A stretch of 64,000 bases of DNA, taken from NCBI GenBank assembly GCA_903875465.1, contig CAIQWB010000029.1, positions 1-64,000 on the forward strand, given 5' to 3'. Positions 55,001-63,148 of this stretch are shown piece after piece; the first letter of the stretch is position 1, and the number at the start of each line of letters is the position of its first letter. The notes beneath the pieces were generated by a model that saw only the letters and a program-made list of their open reading frames with translations, ran no database searches and was not told where the DNA came from. Made by a program: the position numbers and the translations under genes. The stretch comes from an uncultured Verrucomicrobia subdivision 3 bacterium. Its GTDB lineage: Bacteria; Verrucomicrobiota; Verrucomicrobiia; Limisphaerales; UBA11358.

Positions 55001-57662
55001 TACGAATGCTGACGGCACGGGTGATTTATACATCAATTTGACCACGAGTGATGGTTCCGCTCTGGCTAATACGAATTATATTTCTGTTTCCACCAATCTT
55101 GATTTCCCGGCTGGGGAAGTTATTAGAAATGTGGCTATTCCCCTCATTAATGTTCCTGGAGTTTTTCCGAACCTTACTGTTAAACTCAGCATTACCAATA
55201 CGCCTCCGGCAGCGCTCGGGAATCAGCCCACGGCAACCCTGACCATTATCAACAGTCAAAGTGCTGTCAGCTTGCTTTCCTCCAACTATTCGGTAGCCAA
55301 AAATGCCATCAATGGCGCAGGGATTATCACCTTGGTTCGGCAGGGGAGCACCAATGGGACTTGCAGCGTTGACTTTCTGACGACAACCAACGGTTCTGCT
55401 TCCATTGGCAACAATTATACCCCGGTTCAAGGAACTGTCACATTCTATCCTGGTGATGCCATTAAAACCTTCCAAATACCAATTAATAATAACGGCGTAG
55501 CTGAAGGAAATAAGACTGTTACTTTTGTTCTTACAAATTCAATGGGAACTTACCTGTATAGCCCCTCTAACGCTGTTTTGACCATTATTGATACGGTCAA
55601 CGCGCCCGGTCAGCTCTATTTCGCAACGAACAGCTACACCGTTATGAAGCAAAGTGGTAATGCATATGTCACTGTGGGCCGTACCAATGGCTCCTCCGGC
55701 ACAGTGTATATAAGTTACAGCACGGTGCAGGGAACCGCCATACCTGGAGTCAACTATCAAACTTCCAGTGGCATCGTTGCCTTGGGTGATGGTGTGACCA
55801 GTCAAAATATTGCCATACCTCTCTATGACAATAATCTTGCCCAAGGGACAGTTAATTTTATTGTCAATCTATTCAACCCGGGTGGAGGGGCCACTTTGGC
55901 GGCGCCAACCAATGCCGTGGTTAATATTTTGGATCACAACGTTGGTTTCAGCTTTTTGAGCCAAACCAATTTCGCCAGTGAGTCCGATTCATCTGCTCTG
56001 GTATTCGTGCAACGCTTGGGTGCGACCAATCTGGCCTATTCAGTTAAATACGTAACCACAAATAACACTGCTCTGGCGGGAACCAACTACGTTGCCCTGG
56101 CCAACACCTTGAATTTCGCTCCCGGCGAGTCCCTTAAATCCATTTCCGTTCCTCTGATTTATTACCCACAAGTTACGGGCGATCTGCTATTTGGCTTGTT
56201 TTTGACGAATGCCACTGCTGGTGCGCAATTAGTTAATACTACCAACACACTTGTGATCATTCATGATTCCGATGCCGGATTAAATTTCAGCACTGCATCG
56301 ACCAATGTTCTTAAAAATGCTGGTTCAATCACGCTGCAAGTTATTTGTTCCAATCCTTCGGTTGAGCCGATCATTCTCAGCACCAATACCATTCCCTTGC
56401 AGGTCAATTATTTCACCACCAATGGCACGGCCATTTCCGGGATTGATTACACGGCGGTTAGCGGCACTCTCACTTTTACGAACGGAATTGGGACCAACCT
56501 GATTACGGTGCCGATTAAAAATAATGGGGTGCTCGAAGGCAATCGCACATTCAATGTGGTTCTCACAGCTCCTACTGCTCCGGGAAAACTCACACCCCCC
56601 AGTATTGAACAGGTCAATATTATTGACGTAAATTCTGCGGTGGAATTTTCCAGTCCGACCTACACGGTCCTCAAGTCTGGTGTGCAGGCAAATATCAACG
56701 TTTATCGTACCGGTTATACTGATAGTATTGTTTCAGTTAATTATACTGCAACCAATGGAACGGCTGTGGGCAACGTAAACTTCGTTCCTGTCAGCGGAAC
56801 CTTGGTGTTTACGAATGGTGTCACGGTTCAATCCTTTTCCGTTCCGATTATTTCAAGCACCGTGGTTCAGCCTGATTTAACTGTTCAACTGCTCCTTTCT
56901 GCCCCAAATAATGCCGGGTTAAGTTATCCTAGTTTTGCCTCGCTGACCATTATTGACCTCAGTGGAAGCTTGGTGGTTCCTGCCGGTGCCATGATGGTGG
57001 AACCCGAAGGTTATGTTCCGGCCAATGGTATCGTCGATCCAGGTGAGACTGACACCATTCGTTTCGGATTCCGTGCTGGCTCTGGGACCAATGTTGCCAA
57101 CTTGATTGCCACTTTGCTGGCTACCAATGGGATTTCTTCGCCCAGCGGCCCGCAAATTTATGGACCCTTGGTGGTTGGCGGTCCGGCGGTTTCCCGCCCC
57201 TTCACTTTGACTGCCAATGGAACGAATGGGCAGGCGATAGTCGCAACCTTTAAACTGATGGATGGTACTAAAAATATTGGCACGAATAACTTTACCTTTT
57301 ATTTGGGTACTTGGACTGCATCTTATTCTAATACAGCTCCCATCATCATTAATGACTTTACCACTGCTAGTCCGTATCCATCCTCGATCAATGTCAGTGG
57401 TTTGCCCGGTGTTATTCTTAAAACAACCGTTACCTTCACGAATCTGACCCACTCAGCGCCAGGTGATATCGGTGCTTTGGTGGTGGCTCCCAATCAACAG
57501 GATACCCTGCTGATGAATCGGGCTGGAGCGGCGAACAGTATCAAAAATGTCACCTTGATATTTGATGATTCGGCGTCCAACAGTCTGCCGAAAAATTTGC
57601 CGACCATAACCACCGGAACAAATAAGCCAACCGCTTATCCCACGATCAATACTTTCCCCTGA
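49026..57662 (+). CDS. Giant secreted protein (2878 aa): PPC, two delta-60 propeller blocks, many Calx-beta domains, truncated P domain
   Basis: Signal-like segment near 35-60 (LCLLLGIASLTVVTANA-QP), so ATG 49095 is another possible start. Order by residue, approximate: pre-peptidase C-terminal domain 66-215 (WYSWTASATG, FDTVLAVYTGNG); Calx-beta-like region 220-640; delta-60 block 670-1048 with seven or so units such as LQADGRILVGGDFTTFDGV and ARLNPDGSVDSTF; Calx-beta domains 1055-1580; second delta-60 block 1588-1955; further Calx-beta domains 1958-2648 (SVNYTATNGTAVGNVNFV-type units); then MVEPEGYVPANGIVDPGETD, and half a P domain 2772-2878 ending TINTFP. The P domain's remaining strands are missing and appear in the next gene. 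Likely a surface or secreted adhesin that binds calcium. Confidence 0.8.
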   Translation: MILIDEPSAQTRRNHRRNVVKQIMQKFAVGGLPVLLGKTFLNPLCLLLGIASLTVVTANAQPTTPPANDNFANALSISGLTGSVDANNSGATTEVGETLSIITDDNSFGVPVGGSIWYSWTASATGNVTFNTFPTNGAGFDTVLAVYTGNGLANLNLVAANDEATGITNGTSLVTFYAISGTTYFVEVAGYAGPPLVQGDTSLNWTQTVPGFSAGTFRLTSTSYTVGNFESFSVYGPKPPMSGSAGARISVTRVGGAAGRVEVHYSVTNNPLVPLQVSSNVDIENTLVQNFDSNGVLTTYQEVFSTSYSTNTTIQYFNGTTFTNIPCGLQGYTVILNVANGATNQNILPYPGGYPPNNTNLVTSVTNSDGSVTVTTLQSTNITYPAVFYAPSAIAFNPKNASGPWDFVPTTGILTFNDFEMTKDIFVTLSTNDYLSTTPIYFLVNLDSVNLATNELQSIPAPSIDSARNSAKVNVEQIWQDPYPNSGLCPGLQSYQVTNLINFVRSTVSVDRNGTNASIAVVLNTVNASQGATMYYSIDFGTANANYNTFSAQSGSDYAIPDNALKSVPEGVVDFNNTGIGSVSWSPYDPSPIKYINVPIVNNGTVEFNKDFLVQFYADTAHTWNNALPGNISQCTVTILFDKQPAGAGDRTYNMDNVVTTIPPYNKNPGLNGPAYAVFVQPDGNSLIGGDFSSYDSTNSYNIARALSNGQPDAAFIRNTGSGADSFIDAIALDSSNNIFIGGAFASFNGIQRNGIAHLNSNGTLDNSIFLPGSGANGTVTAILVQTNGQLLVAGNFSSFNNTNRNCIARLNPDGSVDSTFDAGTGPLDEYSPGNTVINSLALQADGRILVGGDFTTFDGVTRNYLARLNFDGTLDASFDTGDGANDVVNGVAVDTNGLIVAVGPFTKFGALGTSAGITRLETNGVLDTTFNVGSGVNDAVNSVVLQTDGRIIIGGSFTSFNQTRRVGIARLNPDGSLDTSFMDTAYNQFAGVVNPIFNPDINPNNSVYSLSLQPDGGVIIGGSFSQVGGGSTRASLLPRGNVARLIGGATPGPGNIGLALTSYIADAANNGSNTNSTSTITVTRSNGILGPASATVAPVTLPTGPGAAIYGTDFLFNAAQVNYGTTWANTWMLSDGVAGTNSATTVTVYNNNRPNAVLDLEVTAPVGQDIFFLGGSSANKNTGLGIFSPAYGEQDGENIPLGVALGQSLSPLTIIHKLPQPGVLSFTTPTYTTNEGSGTAIINVYRANGSDGQVSVFYKTVDGSAKAGIDYVSSSGKLTFNAGITNQVFKVTLLNNGISQPDRFINLVLYTTSGGATLSALPGGTNAQIILINNNYAYGNVSFAGGLSVINGSTNVMTYGTNENSGSALVTITRQGGSSGVLSVNVASSDVTAVNGVNYTGFTNVLTWQNQQAQPQTIVVPVKQDGVYTANLTAKLRIFNATVNGVVTTQALGGVSITGSLIISNVDYPGKMEFSAPTYTFNENGGSAIIPVIRTGGTAGTIANQFSTVDGTAIAGNQYVATNGTITLTNGQVSAIFRVPIIDNLVPDTNYQLSVVLKNQTTSDFLGDPSTATLNIINNETYNYPPGQIDTQYNPLAGFSGPVFALALQPSNGKLLVGGGFTNANGVARNRIARLNTDGTLDQKFSSYLPGQGASDAIRSILVESNGTILVGGFFTNFNGVTLNRIARLTYSAGLDSTFNPGSGVDAPIYAFAQYTNSSLNGIYVAGAFTTYNGSSRNAIARINENGTIDQNFKPGTGANGTVYALGVQADGKVVIGGDFTMVNGVPLRHVARLNIDGSVDYTFANALYSGIWGANDSVHAVAIQLDGHILIGGLFTNVDGVALNHIARLNTDGTLDNTFTPGIGANGDVLTITPQTDTRIVVGGNFTSFSGVTRNRITRLNPDGTVDPTINFGTGADSFVGASVIQNDGNIILGGGFQNFEGTPRANLVRVYGGSAAGFGTFEFSTANFACDQTNAFAVVSVQRLGGTSGTNADGTGDLYINLTTSDGSALANTNYISVSTNLDFPAGEVIRNVAIPLINVPGVFPNLTVKLSITNTPPAALGNQPTATLTIINSQSAVSLLSSNYSVAKNAINGAGIITLVRQGSTNGTCSVDFLTTTNGSASIGNNYTPVQGTVTFYPGDAIKTFQIPINNNGVAEGNKTVTFVLTNSMGTYLYSPSNAVLTIIDTVNAPGQLYFATNSYTVMKQSGNAYVTVGRTNGSSGTVYISYSTVQGTAIPGVNYQTSSGIVALGDGVTSQNIAIPLYDNNLAQGTVNFIVNLFNPGGGATLAAPTNAVVNILDHNVGFSFLSQTNFASESDSSALVFVQRLGATNLAYSVKYVTTNNTALAGTNYVALANTLNFAPGESLKSISVPLIYYPQVTGDLLFGLFLTNATAGAQLVNTTNTLVIIHDSDAGLNFSTASTNVLKNAGSITLQVICSNPSVEPIILSTNTIPLQVNYFTTNGTAISGIDYTAVSGTLTFTNGIGTNLITVPIKNNGVLEGNRTFNVVLTAPTAPGKLTPPSIEQVNIIDVNSAVEFSSPTYTVLKSGVQANINVYRTGYTDSIVSVNYTATNGTAVGNVNFVPVSGTLVFTNGVTVQSFSVPIISSTVVQPDLTVQLLLSAPNNAGLSYPSFASLTIIDLSGSLVVPAGAMMVEPEGYVPANGIVDPGETDTIRFGFRAGSGTNVANLIATLLATNGISSPSGPQIYGPLVVGGPAVSRPFTLTANGTNGQAIVATFKLMDGTKNIGTNNFTFYLGTWTASYSNTAPIIINDFTTASPYPSSINVSGLPGVILKTTVTFTNLTHSAPGDIGALVVAPNQQDTLLMNRAGAANSIKNVTLIFDDSASNSLPKNLPTITTGTNKPTAYPTINTFP

Positions 57663-57755
57663 CCTTATGTGGATTTATCAACCCATAAACAAAGTGGAAT
57701 GGTCGGATTTGACTGGTTCCGGGGCCGGTTTGGCAAACTCAATTCTCGTAGTTAT

Positions 57756-60239
57756 ATGAAGCATCTAATGAGCACGGGTCATAAATTTTTAGTAACAGTT
57801 GGTTTGGGGTTTTTTGCGCCGGTCTTCGGGGCGTTCGCTGTCTCCAGCGAACTAGTTGCCTTGCATGGCCATGTTCCTGCTGCGGTGGCTCACTTAACAG
57901 CATCTGGCCGCCTCCCCGCCACCAATTCACTAAATCTTGCCATTGGTCTTCCATTGCGCAATCAAGCAGCCATGTCAGTCTTGATGCAACAAATCTATGA
58001 TCCCACCAGTACGAATTATCATAAATTCCTGACTCCCCAGGAATTTACTGAACAATTCGGTCCGACAACCAATGATTACCAAGCCGTTCTTGATTTTGCC
58101 CGTACTAATGGTCTGACGGTAACCCATATCCATGGGAATCGCATGCTGGTAGATGTATCCGGTCCAGCTGCCAATGTGCAATCTTCGTTTCATTTGAACC
58201 TGAACGTTTATCATCATCCGACCGAATCAAGGGATTTTTACGCGCCGGACTCTGAACCCACGGTAAGTACGAATTTGGCGGTATTGCATGTTCAGGGTTT
58301 GAACAACTATTTGTTGCCGCATCCCCTTTTGAAAAAGGTGGCAGCCACAGCCAAACCTGCGAACGGTTCCGCTCCGTTCGGTGGTTACATGGGGAATGAT
58401 TTCCGGAAGGCCTATATTCCTGGATCCAATTTAAACGGGGCAAATCAGATTGTAGGGTTGTTGCAATTTGACGGCTATTTGCCCAGCGACATAGCCACCT
58501 ATGAAAACTTGGCTGGTTTGACCAATGTTCCACTACAAAATGTACTTTTGGATGGTTTTAACGGTCAAGCCGGGGGAAACAATGATGAGGTTTGTTTGGA
58601 CATTGAAACAGCGATTTCAATGGCTCCGGCTCTCGCCAAAGTAGTAGTTTTTGAAGCAGGCCCATTTGGCAACCCGGATGATATCTTGAACAGCATGGCC
58701 TCCAGTAATTCAATTAAACAGTTTAGCGCCTCTTGGGCTTATGCCACGGATGCCACCTCTGACCAAATTTATCAAGAATTGGCCTTGCAAGGACAGACCT
58801 TTCTGAACGCTTCTGGTGACGGTGATGCCTGGTTGGGTGGTATTCCTTTCGGTGCTTGCGAGAACCCCTACTTGACTTTGGTCGGTGGTACAACTCTCAC
58901 CATGAATGGTGCGGCTATTTCATATTCCTCCGAGCAGGCCTGGAATTGGGGATTGAGTGGTCCCAACGCATTCAATCCGGATGGATACTGGGGTACCAGT
59001 GGTGGTATCAGCACTGATGTTGCTATTCCCAGTTGGCAAACTGGAATAAGCATGGCCAATAACCATGGATCAACCACCTTTCGCAATTCACCCGACGTGG
59101 CGCTTACCGCTGATAATGTTTTTGTCGTATCCAGTGGCGGAAGTCAGTCGTTAGTTGGTGGTACCAGCTGCGCTAGTCCCTTGTGGGCTGGGTTTATGGC
59201 TCTGATCAATCAGCAAGCCGCAGCTCAAGGTCGTAGCTCGGTTGGCTTTCTTGCTCCGCAGGTTTACGCCATTGCCAAAAGCACCAATTACGCCGCTTGT
59301 TTTCATGATATTATCTTGGGTGATAATACATGGGACCAGAGCCCAACCAACTTTTTTGCGGTTCCCGGATATGATTTGTGCACCGGCCTCGGAACTCCTA
59401 ATGGGACAAATTTAGTGAACACTTTGGTTGCTGGGTTAACCATTGTAAACAGTAATACCGTAACCATTGTAAGCGCGCCCCCAACTCCCTATGGAACAAC
59501 CCTGGCAAATTTAAATGGTGGTTCCCCCAACGGTGTTTGGTATCTGTTTGTTCAGGATGAAAACCAATATAATACCGGAATGATTTCTAACGGCTGGTCG
59601 ATCACGCTTACCATGGGCAGCCCGCTTGGTCCGGTGGCCGACCCCGGATTGGGATTGACGGCCTCCACTGGCACCGCAGGCCCTGGTGGCACCGTTGTTT
59701 ATTACCTCAATGTGACTAATTATGGAGGTTTTTCCACGGCAAGTAATGTGGTGGTTCAGGATTCTCTTCCTATTGGATCCACGTACGTCTCCACCTCGAC
59801 TTCCCGCGGTTCCAACTCAATCACTGGTGATTTGCTTAGTGGGTATCATGTGAAATGGAATTTGGGCAATCTCGTCACTAATGATGGCGCCAATCTCGCG
59901 ATTACCATCAAAGCCCCCACTTCGCTTGGAACCGTACAGAATTACGCCTTTCTTACGTCTGATACTCCAGACGTGAATTCGGATGACAATATTGCCACCC
60001 TGCCTCTGGTAGTGGGTAACATTACTGTACCGACATTGGGTGCTAGTTTCAATAATGCCAACGGACAGTTTGTTCTCAGCGTCGGTGGCACTGGGGCGGT
60101 AATCATTCAGGCAACCACCAATTTGGCCAACTCATCTAGTTGGATTTCGGTTTCCACCAATACTGCACCTTTCTCATTCACTAATTTCAATACGAAAAGC
60201 CCACGCAATCTTTTCTACCGTGTTGTCACGGCACCTTGA
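57756..60239 (+). CDS. Secreted S53 peptidase (kumamolisin/sedolisin type) fused to half a P domain, DUF11 and C-terminal module
   Basis: ATG 57756 begins a signal peptide (MKHLMSTGHKFLVTVGLGFFAPVFGAFA); a GTG at 57669 is unlikely. The 827-residue product has an activation prodomain (about 30-180: LPLRNQAAMSVLMQQIYDPT, YHKFLTPQEFTEQFGP), then the S53 domain with DEVCLDIETAIS (Glu and Asp of the triad), NASGDGDAW (oxyanion Asp) and SLVGGTSCASP with Ser471, and a calcium-type end near GYDLCTGLGTPNGTNLV. After a short join (about 572) comes the second half of a P domain (PYGTTLANLNG, GVWYLFVQDENQYNTGMISNGWSITL), a DUF11 domain (about 605-750) and the C-terminal beta module. The P half completes that of the preceding gene. 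Confidence 0.87.
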   Translation: MKHLMSTGHKFLVTVGLGFFAPVFGAFAVSSELVALHGHVPAAVAHLTASGRLPATNSLNLAIGLPLRNQAAMSVLMQQIYDPTSTNYHKFLTPQEFTEQFGPTTNDYQAVLDFARTNGLTVTHIHGNRMLVDVSGPAANVQSSFHLNLNVYHHPTESRDFYAPDSEPTVSTNLAVLHVQGLNNYLLPHPLLKKVAATAKPANGSAPFGGYMGNDFRKAYIPGSNLNGANQIVGLLQFDGYLPSDIATYENLAGLTNVPLQNVLLDGFNGQAGGNNDEVCLDIETAISMAPALAKVVVFEAGPFGNPDDILNSMASSNSIKQFSASWAYATDATSDQIYQELALQGQTFLNASGDGDAWLGGIPFGACENPYLTLVGGTTLTMNGAAISYSSEQAWNWGLSGPNAFNPDGYWGTSGGISTDVAIPSWQTGISMANNHGSTTFRNSPDVALTADNVFVVSSGGSQSLVGGTSCASPLWAGFMALINQQAAAQGRSSVGFLAPQVYAIAKSTNYAACFHDIILGDNTWDQSPTNFFAVPGYDLCTGLGTPNGTNLVNTLVAGLTIVNSNTVTIVSAPPTPYGTTLANLNGGSPNGVWYLFVQDENQYNTGMISNGWSITLTMGSPLGPVADPGLGLTASTGTAGPGGTVVYYLNVTNYGGFSTASNVVVQDSLPIGSTYVSTSTSRGSNSITGDLLSGYHVKWNLGNLVTNDGANLAITIKAPTSLGTVQNYAFLTSDTPDVNSDDNIATLPLVVGNITVPTLGASFNNANGQFVLSVGGTGAVIIQATTNLANSSSWISVSTNTAPFSFTNFNTKSPRNLFYRVVTAP

Positions 60240-60254
60240 TTTTAGGTGGGGGCG

Positions 60255-60839
60255 ATGAAAGTGTTGGGTCTTACCGGCGGTGTTGGCATGGGTAAGACGA
60301 CTGCCGCTCAGATGTTTATGGCGGCGGGCATTAAAGTCCTAGACACTGATGTATTAGCCCGCCAACTGGTTGAACCGGGGCAGCCTGCCTTAGCTGAAAT
60401 TATTGCCTGCTTCGGCTCAGCTTTTATTGATTCTCTAGGCCACTTGCGGCGTTTAGATTTGGCACGAATTGTCTTTGCTGATTCCGGCAGACGAATTCAG
60501 CTTGAGCAAATTTTGCACCCGCGCATCCGCACTGCCTGGCAGCAGCAAGTTTTCGATTGGCGCACCTCCGGAGAGCTCTTGGGGGTAGTGGTCATTCCCT
60601 TGCTGTTTGAAACGCAAGTTGAAAGCCATTTTGATCGCATCCTCTGTGCGGCTTGCTTGCCGGACAGTCAACAGACGCGCCTCGCCGCACGTGGCTGGAC
60701 CGCTGAACAAGCCAGCCAGCGCATTGCTGCGCAACTCCCCATCGAACAGAAAATTACCCGTTCCCATCACGTCATCTGGACGGAAGGCTGCCTTGCCAGC
60801 ACCTCCCGCCAGATCGAACGCATCCTTGGTGGTTTGTGA
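60255..60839 (+). CDS. coaE: Dephospho-CoA kinase
   Basis: ATG 60255 is preferred over GTG 60246 because MKVLGLTGGVGMGKTTAA is the normal family start and GGTGGGGG lies just upstream as ribosome-binding site. The 194-residue protein has the P-loop, the CoA-binding DTDVLARQLVEPG, HPRIRTAWQQQV and VVVIPLLFET of CoaE, and a lid region RLAARGWTAEQASQRIAAQLP. It phosphorylates the 3'-hydroxyl of dephospho-CoA in the last step of CoA synthesis. It follows the S53 gene by 15 bp, ending the dense rightward run. Confidence 0.92.
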   Translation: MKVLGLTGGVGMGKTTAAQMFMAAGIKVLDTDVLARQLVEPGQPALAEIIACFGSAFIDSLGHLRRLDLARIVFADSGRRIQLEQILHPRIRTAWQQQVFDWRTSGELLGVVVIPLLFETQVESHFDRILCAACLPDSQQTRLAARGWTAEQASQRIAAQLPIEQKITRSHHVIWTEGCLASTSRQIERILGGL

Positions 60840-60952
60840 AAATTGTTTGCCTCGGCGGAGCTGACTTACCCGCTTTCAACAGACGCCAGCAAATGATGAT
60901 TTTTGCAAGAACAGTTTCCTTTGCCTTTTGAATGGGGTAATCTTTTTTCAGC

Positions 60953-63148
60953 ATGATTCTCAAGCCAGACGAGTTGCGCAGCCTTGTTGAACTGAAGCAT
61001 CAGTCACCTCACACATTGCTCGGCATGCACCGGTTGGCCGACGGCTCCGGTCTCGTGGTTCGCGGCATGTTCCCTGATGCCGCCAGTGTGGAAGTGCTCC
61101 CCACTCACGAAAAGGACAAACCCCACTTTAAGCTGCTGCGCATCCATCCTTGTGGTTTGTTTGAAGGTGTCACGCAAGAAGCTAGCGAGGTGTACGCCTA
61201 TGATTTTTGCGTTACCAATCAACACGGACAGACCCGGCAAGGCCGCGATCCCTTCTCTTTTTTGCCCACCCTCGGTGAGTCTGATTTATTTCTTTTTGGC
61301 AAGGGGGATGAGCGGCGGATTTACGACAAGCTTGGGGCGAAGCTCCGCGTTATTGATGGTGTGCACGGGACCAGTTTTGCCGTATGGGCGCCCAATGCCC
61401 GGCGAATCAGTGTGGTGGGGGATTTTAACCAATGGGATGGTCGGGTGCATCCCATGCGCCTGCTGGGGGCATCTGGTGTCTGGGAAATTTTTATCCCCGG
61501 GGTTGGCGAAGGTGCCCATTACAAATTTGAACTGTGTGATGCCCATGATGCCATCCGGTTAAAAACTGACCCTTACGGCAGTTTCTTTGAGATCGCCCCA
61601 AAAAATGCCGCCATTGTTTGGGAAACTCAAAAGTTCGCCTGGAGCGACCAGGCCTGGTTACAGCGCCGCCGGAATTACGATCCGCTCCGCACGCCCATGA
61701 GTGCCTACGAGGTTCATTTGGGTTCCTGGCAAAAAAAATCCGCTTCCGAATCGTGGAGCTACCGTGATCTCGCCGCTCCCCTCGTAGCCTACCTGCAGCG
61801 ACTGGGTTTTACCCATGTGGAATTCATGCCCGTGGCCGAGCACGCCTATTATCCTTCCTGGGGCTATCAAGTCACCGGCTTTTATGCTCCGACGAGCCGC
61901 TATGGCACCCCGGACGATTTTCAATATCTGGTCAATGCCCTGCATGAAGCGGGTATCGGTGTGATTATTGACTGGGTGCCCGCCCATTTCCCGCGTGATG
62001 ACTGGGCGCTGGCCCGTTTTGATGGGACCGCCCTTTACGAACATGAAGATCCCCGCAAAGGCTCGCATCAGGACTGGGGTACATTGATTTTCAATTTTGG
62101 CCGGAACGAAGTTTCCAATTTCCTAGTAGCCAACGCCCTCTATTGGTGCGAACGTTTTCACATTGACGGTTTGCGCGTGGATGCCGTGGCTTCCATGTTG
62201 TACCTGGACTATTCCCGCAAAGAAGGGGAGTGGATTCCCAATCAATATGGCAGCCGGGAAAATTTGGAGGCGATTGAGTTCCTTAAAAAATTCAACTATC
62301 TCACCCATACTGAGCACCCCGGCGTTGTGACCATTGCCGAGGAATCCACAGCCTGGCCTCTGGTTACTCGTCCGCCGGAAGCCGGCGGCCTGGGCTTTTC
62401 CCTGAAGTGGAACATGGGCTGGATGCATGACACGCTGGGTTATTTTAAACGCGAACCCATTCACCGCAAATTCCACCAGCATGAGCTCACCTTTGCCATG
62501 CTCTATCATCACAACGAGAATTTTGTTCTTCCCCTCTCGCACGATGAAGTTGTCCACGGCAAGGCATCCCTCTTGGGGCGCATGCCAGGCGATGAGTGGC
62601 AGCAATTCGCCAACCTCCGCACCCTGCTGGGATACCAATGGCTATTCCCCGGCAAAAAGCTCCTCTTCATGGGCGGGGAAATCGGCCAGCGTGCCGAATG
62701 GAATGAAAATGGGCAATTGGACTGGGCAGCCCTCCAGACCGGCCCATTCCATGTGGGCCTGCAGACCTTTGTCGCCGATTTAAACCGGCTCTACGTCGCC
62801 TCCGCTGCACTCTGGCAGGCGGATTATGATCATGCCGGCTTCTTCTGGATTAATTGCAATGACCGCGAAAACAGTGTCCTGTCCTTTATCCGCCAGACTG
62901 CTGATGGTTCGCGGAAAATTGCCGTGATTTTGAACCTCACCCCTGTGCCGCGCGAACATTATCGGATGGGTCTCCCCATCGGTGGCCAATGGCGCGAAGT
63001 ATTGAATAGCGATGTCACGATTTACGGTGGTAGCAACAAAGGCAACCTGGGGGGCGTGACGGCTCAGCCAATTCCCCTGCACAACCAGTCCCACTCCGCC
63101 GAATTTCTCCTCCCGCCCTTGAGCGTAATTGCTTTCGAGGCAGAATAA
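60953..63148 (+). CDS. glgB: 1,4-alpha-glucan branching enzyme
   Basis: A 731-residue GH13 enzyme with the bacterial GlgB plan: an N-terminal N1 domain (PHTLLGMHRL, VEVLPTHEK), a CBM48 (GTSFAVWAPNARRISVVGDFNQWDG), the barrel with VEFMPVAEHAYYPSWGYQVTGFYAP and GVIIDWVPAHFP, the nucleophile D410 in DGLRVDAVAS, the acid/base E463 in IAEEST, and the HDEVVHGK block with the transition-state Asp. It makes alpha-1,6 branches in glycogen. No other glycogen genes are in the window. A 113-bp gap to coaE suggests its own promoter. Its stop adjoins the stop of convergent hscB. Confidence 0.95.
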   Translation: MILKPDELRSLVELKHQSPHTLLGMHRLADGSGLVVRGMFPDAASVEVLPTHEKDKPHFKLLRIHPCGLFEGVTQEASEVYAYDFCVTNQHGQTRQGRDPFSFLPTLGESDLFLFGKGDERRIYDKLGAKLRVIDGVHGTSFAVWAPNARRISVVGDFNQWDGRVHPMRLLGASGVWEIFIPGVGEGAHYKFELCDAHDAIRLKTDPYGSFFEIAPKNAAIVWETQKFAWSDQAWLQRRRNYDPLRTPMSAYEVHLGSWQKKSASESWSYRDLAAPLVAYLQRLGFTHVEFMPVAEHAYYPSWGYQVTGFYAPTSRYGTPDDFQYLVNALHEAGIGVIIDWVPAHFPRDDWALARFDGTALYEHEDPRKGSHQDWGTLIFNFGRNEVSNFLVANALYWCERFHIDGLRVDAVASMLYLDYSRKEGEWIPNQYGSRENLEAIEFLKKFNYLTHTEHPGVVTIAEESTAWPLVTRPPEAGGLGFSLKWNMGWMHDTLGYFKREPIHRKFHQHELTFAMLYHHNENFVLPLSHDEVVHGKASLLGRMPGDEWQQFANLRTLLGYQWLFPGKKLLFMGGEIGQRAEWNENGQLDWAALQTGPFHVGLQTFVADLNRLYVASAALWQADYDHAGFFWINCNDRENSVLSFIRQTADGSRKIAVILNLTPVPREHYRMGLPIGGQWREVLNSDVTIYGGSNKGNLGGVTAQPIPLHNQSHSAEFLLPPLSVIAFEAE

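Noticed and set aside
57667-57725. Start of the S53 gene at ATG 57667 or GTG 57669
   Set aside because: The ATG frame soon ends, and the GTG frame adds 29 polar residues before the signal peptide; ATG 57756 fits export better.
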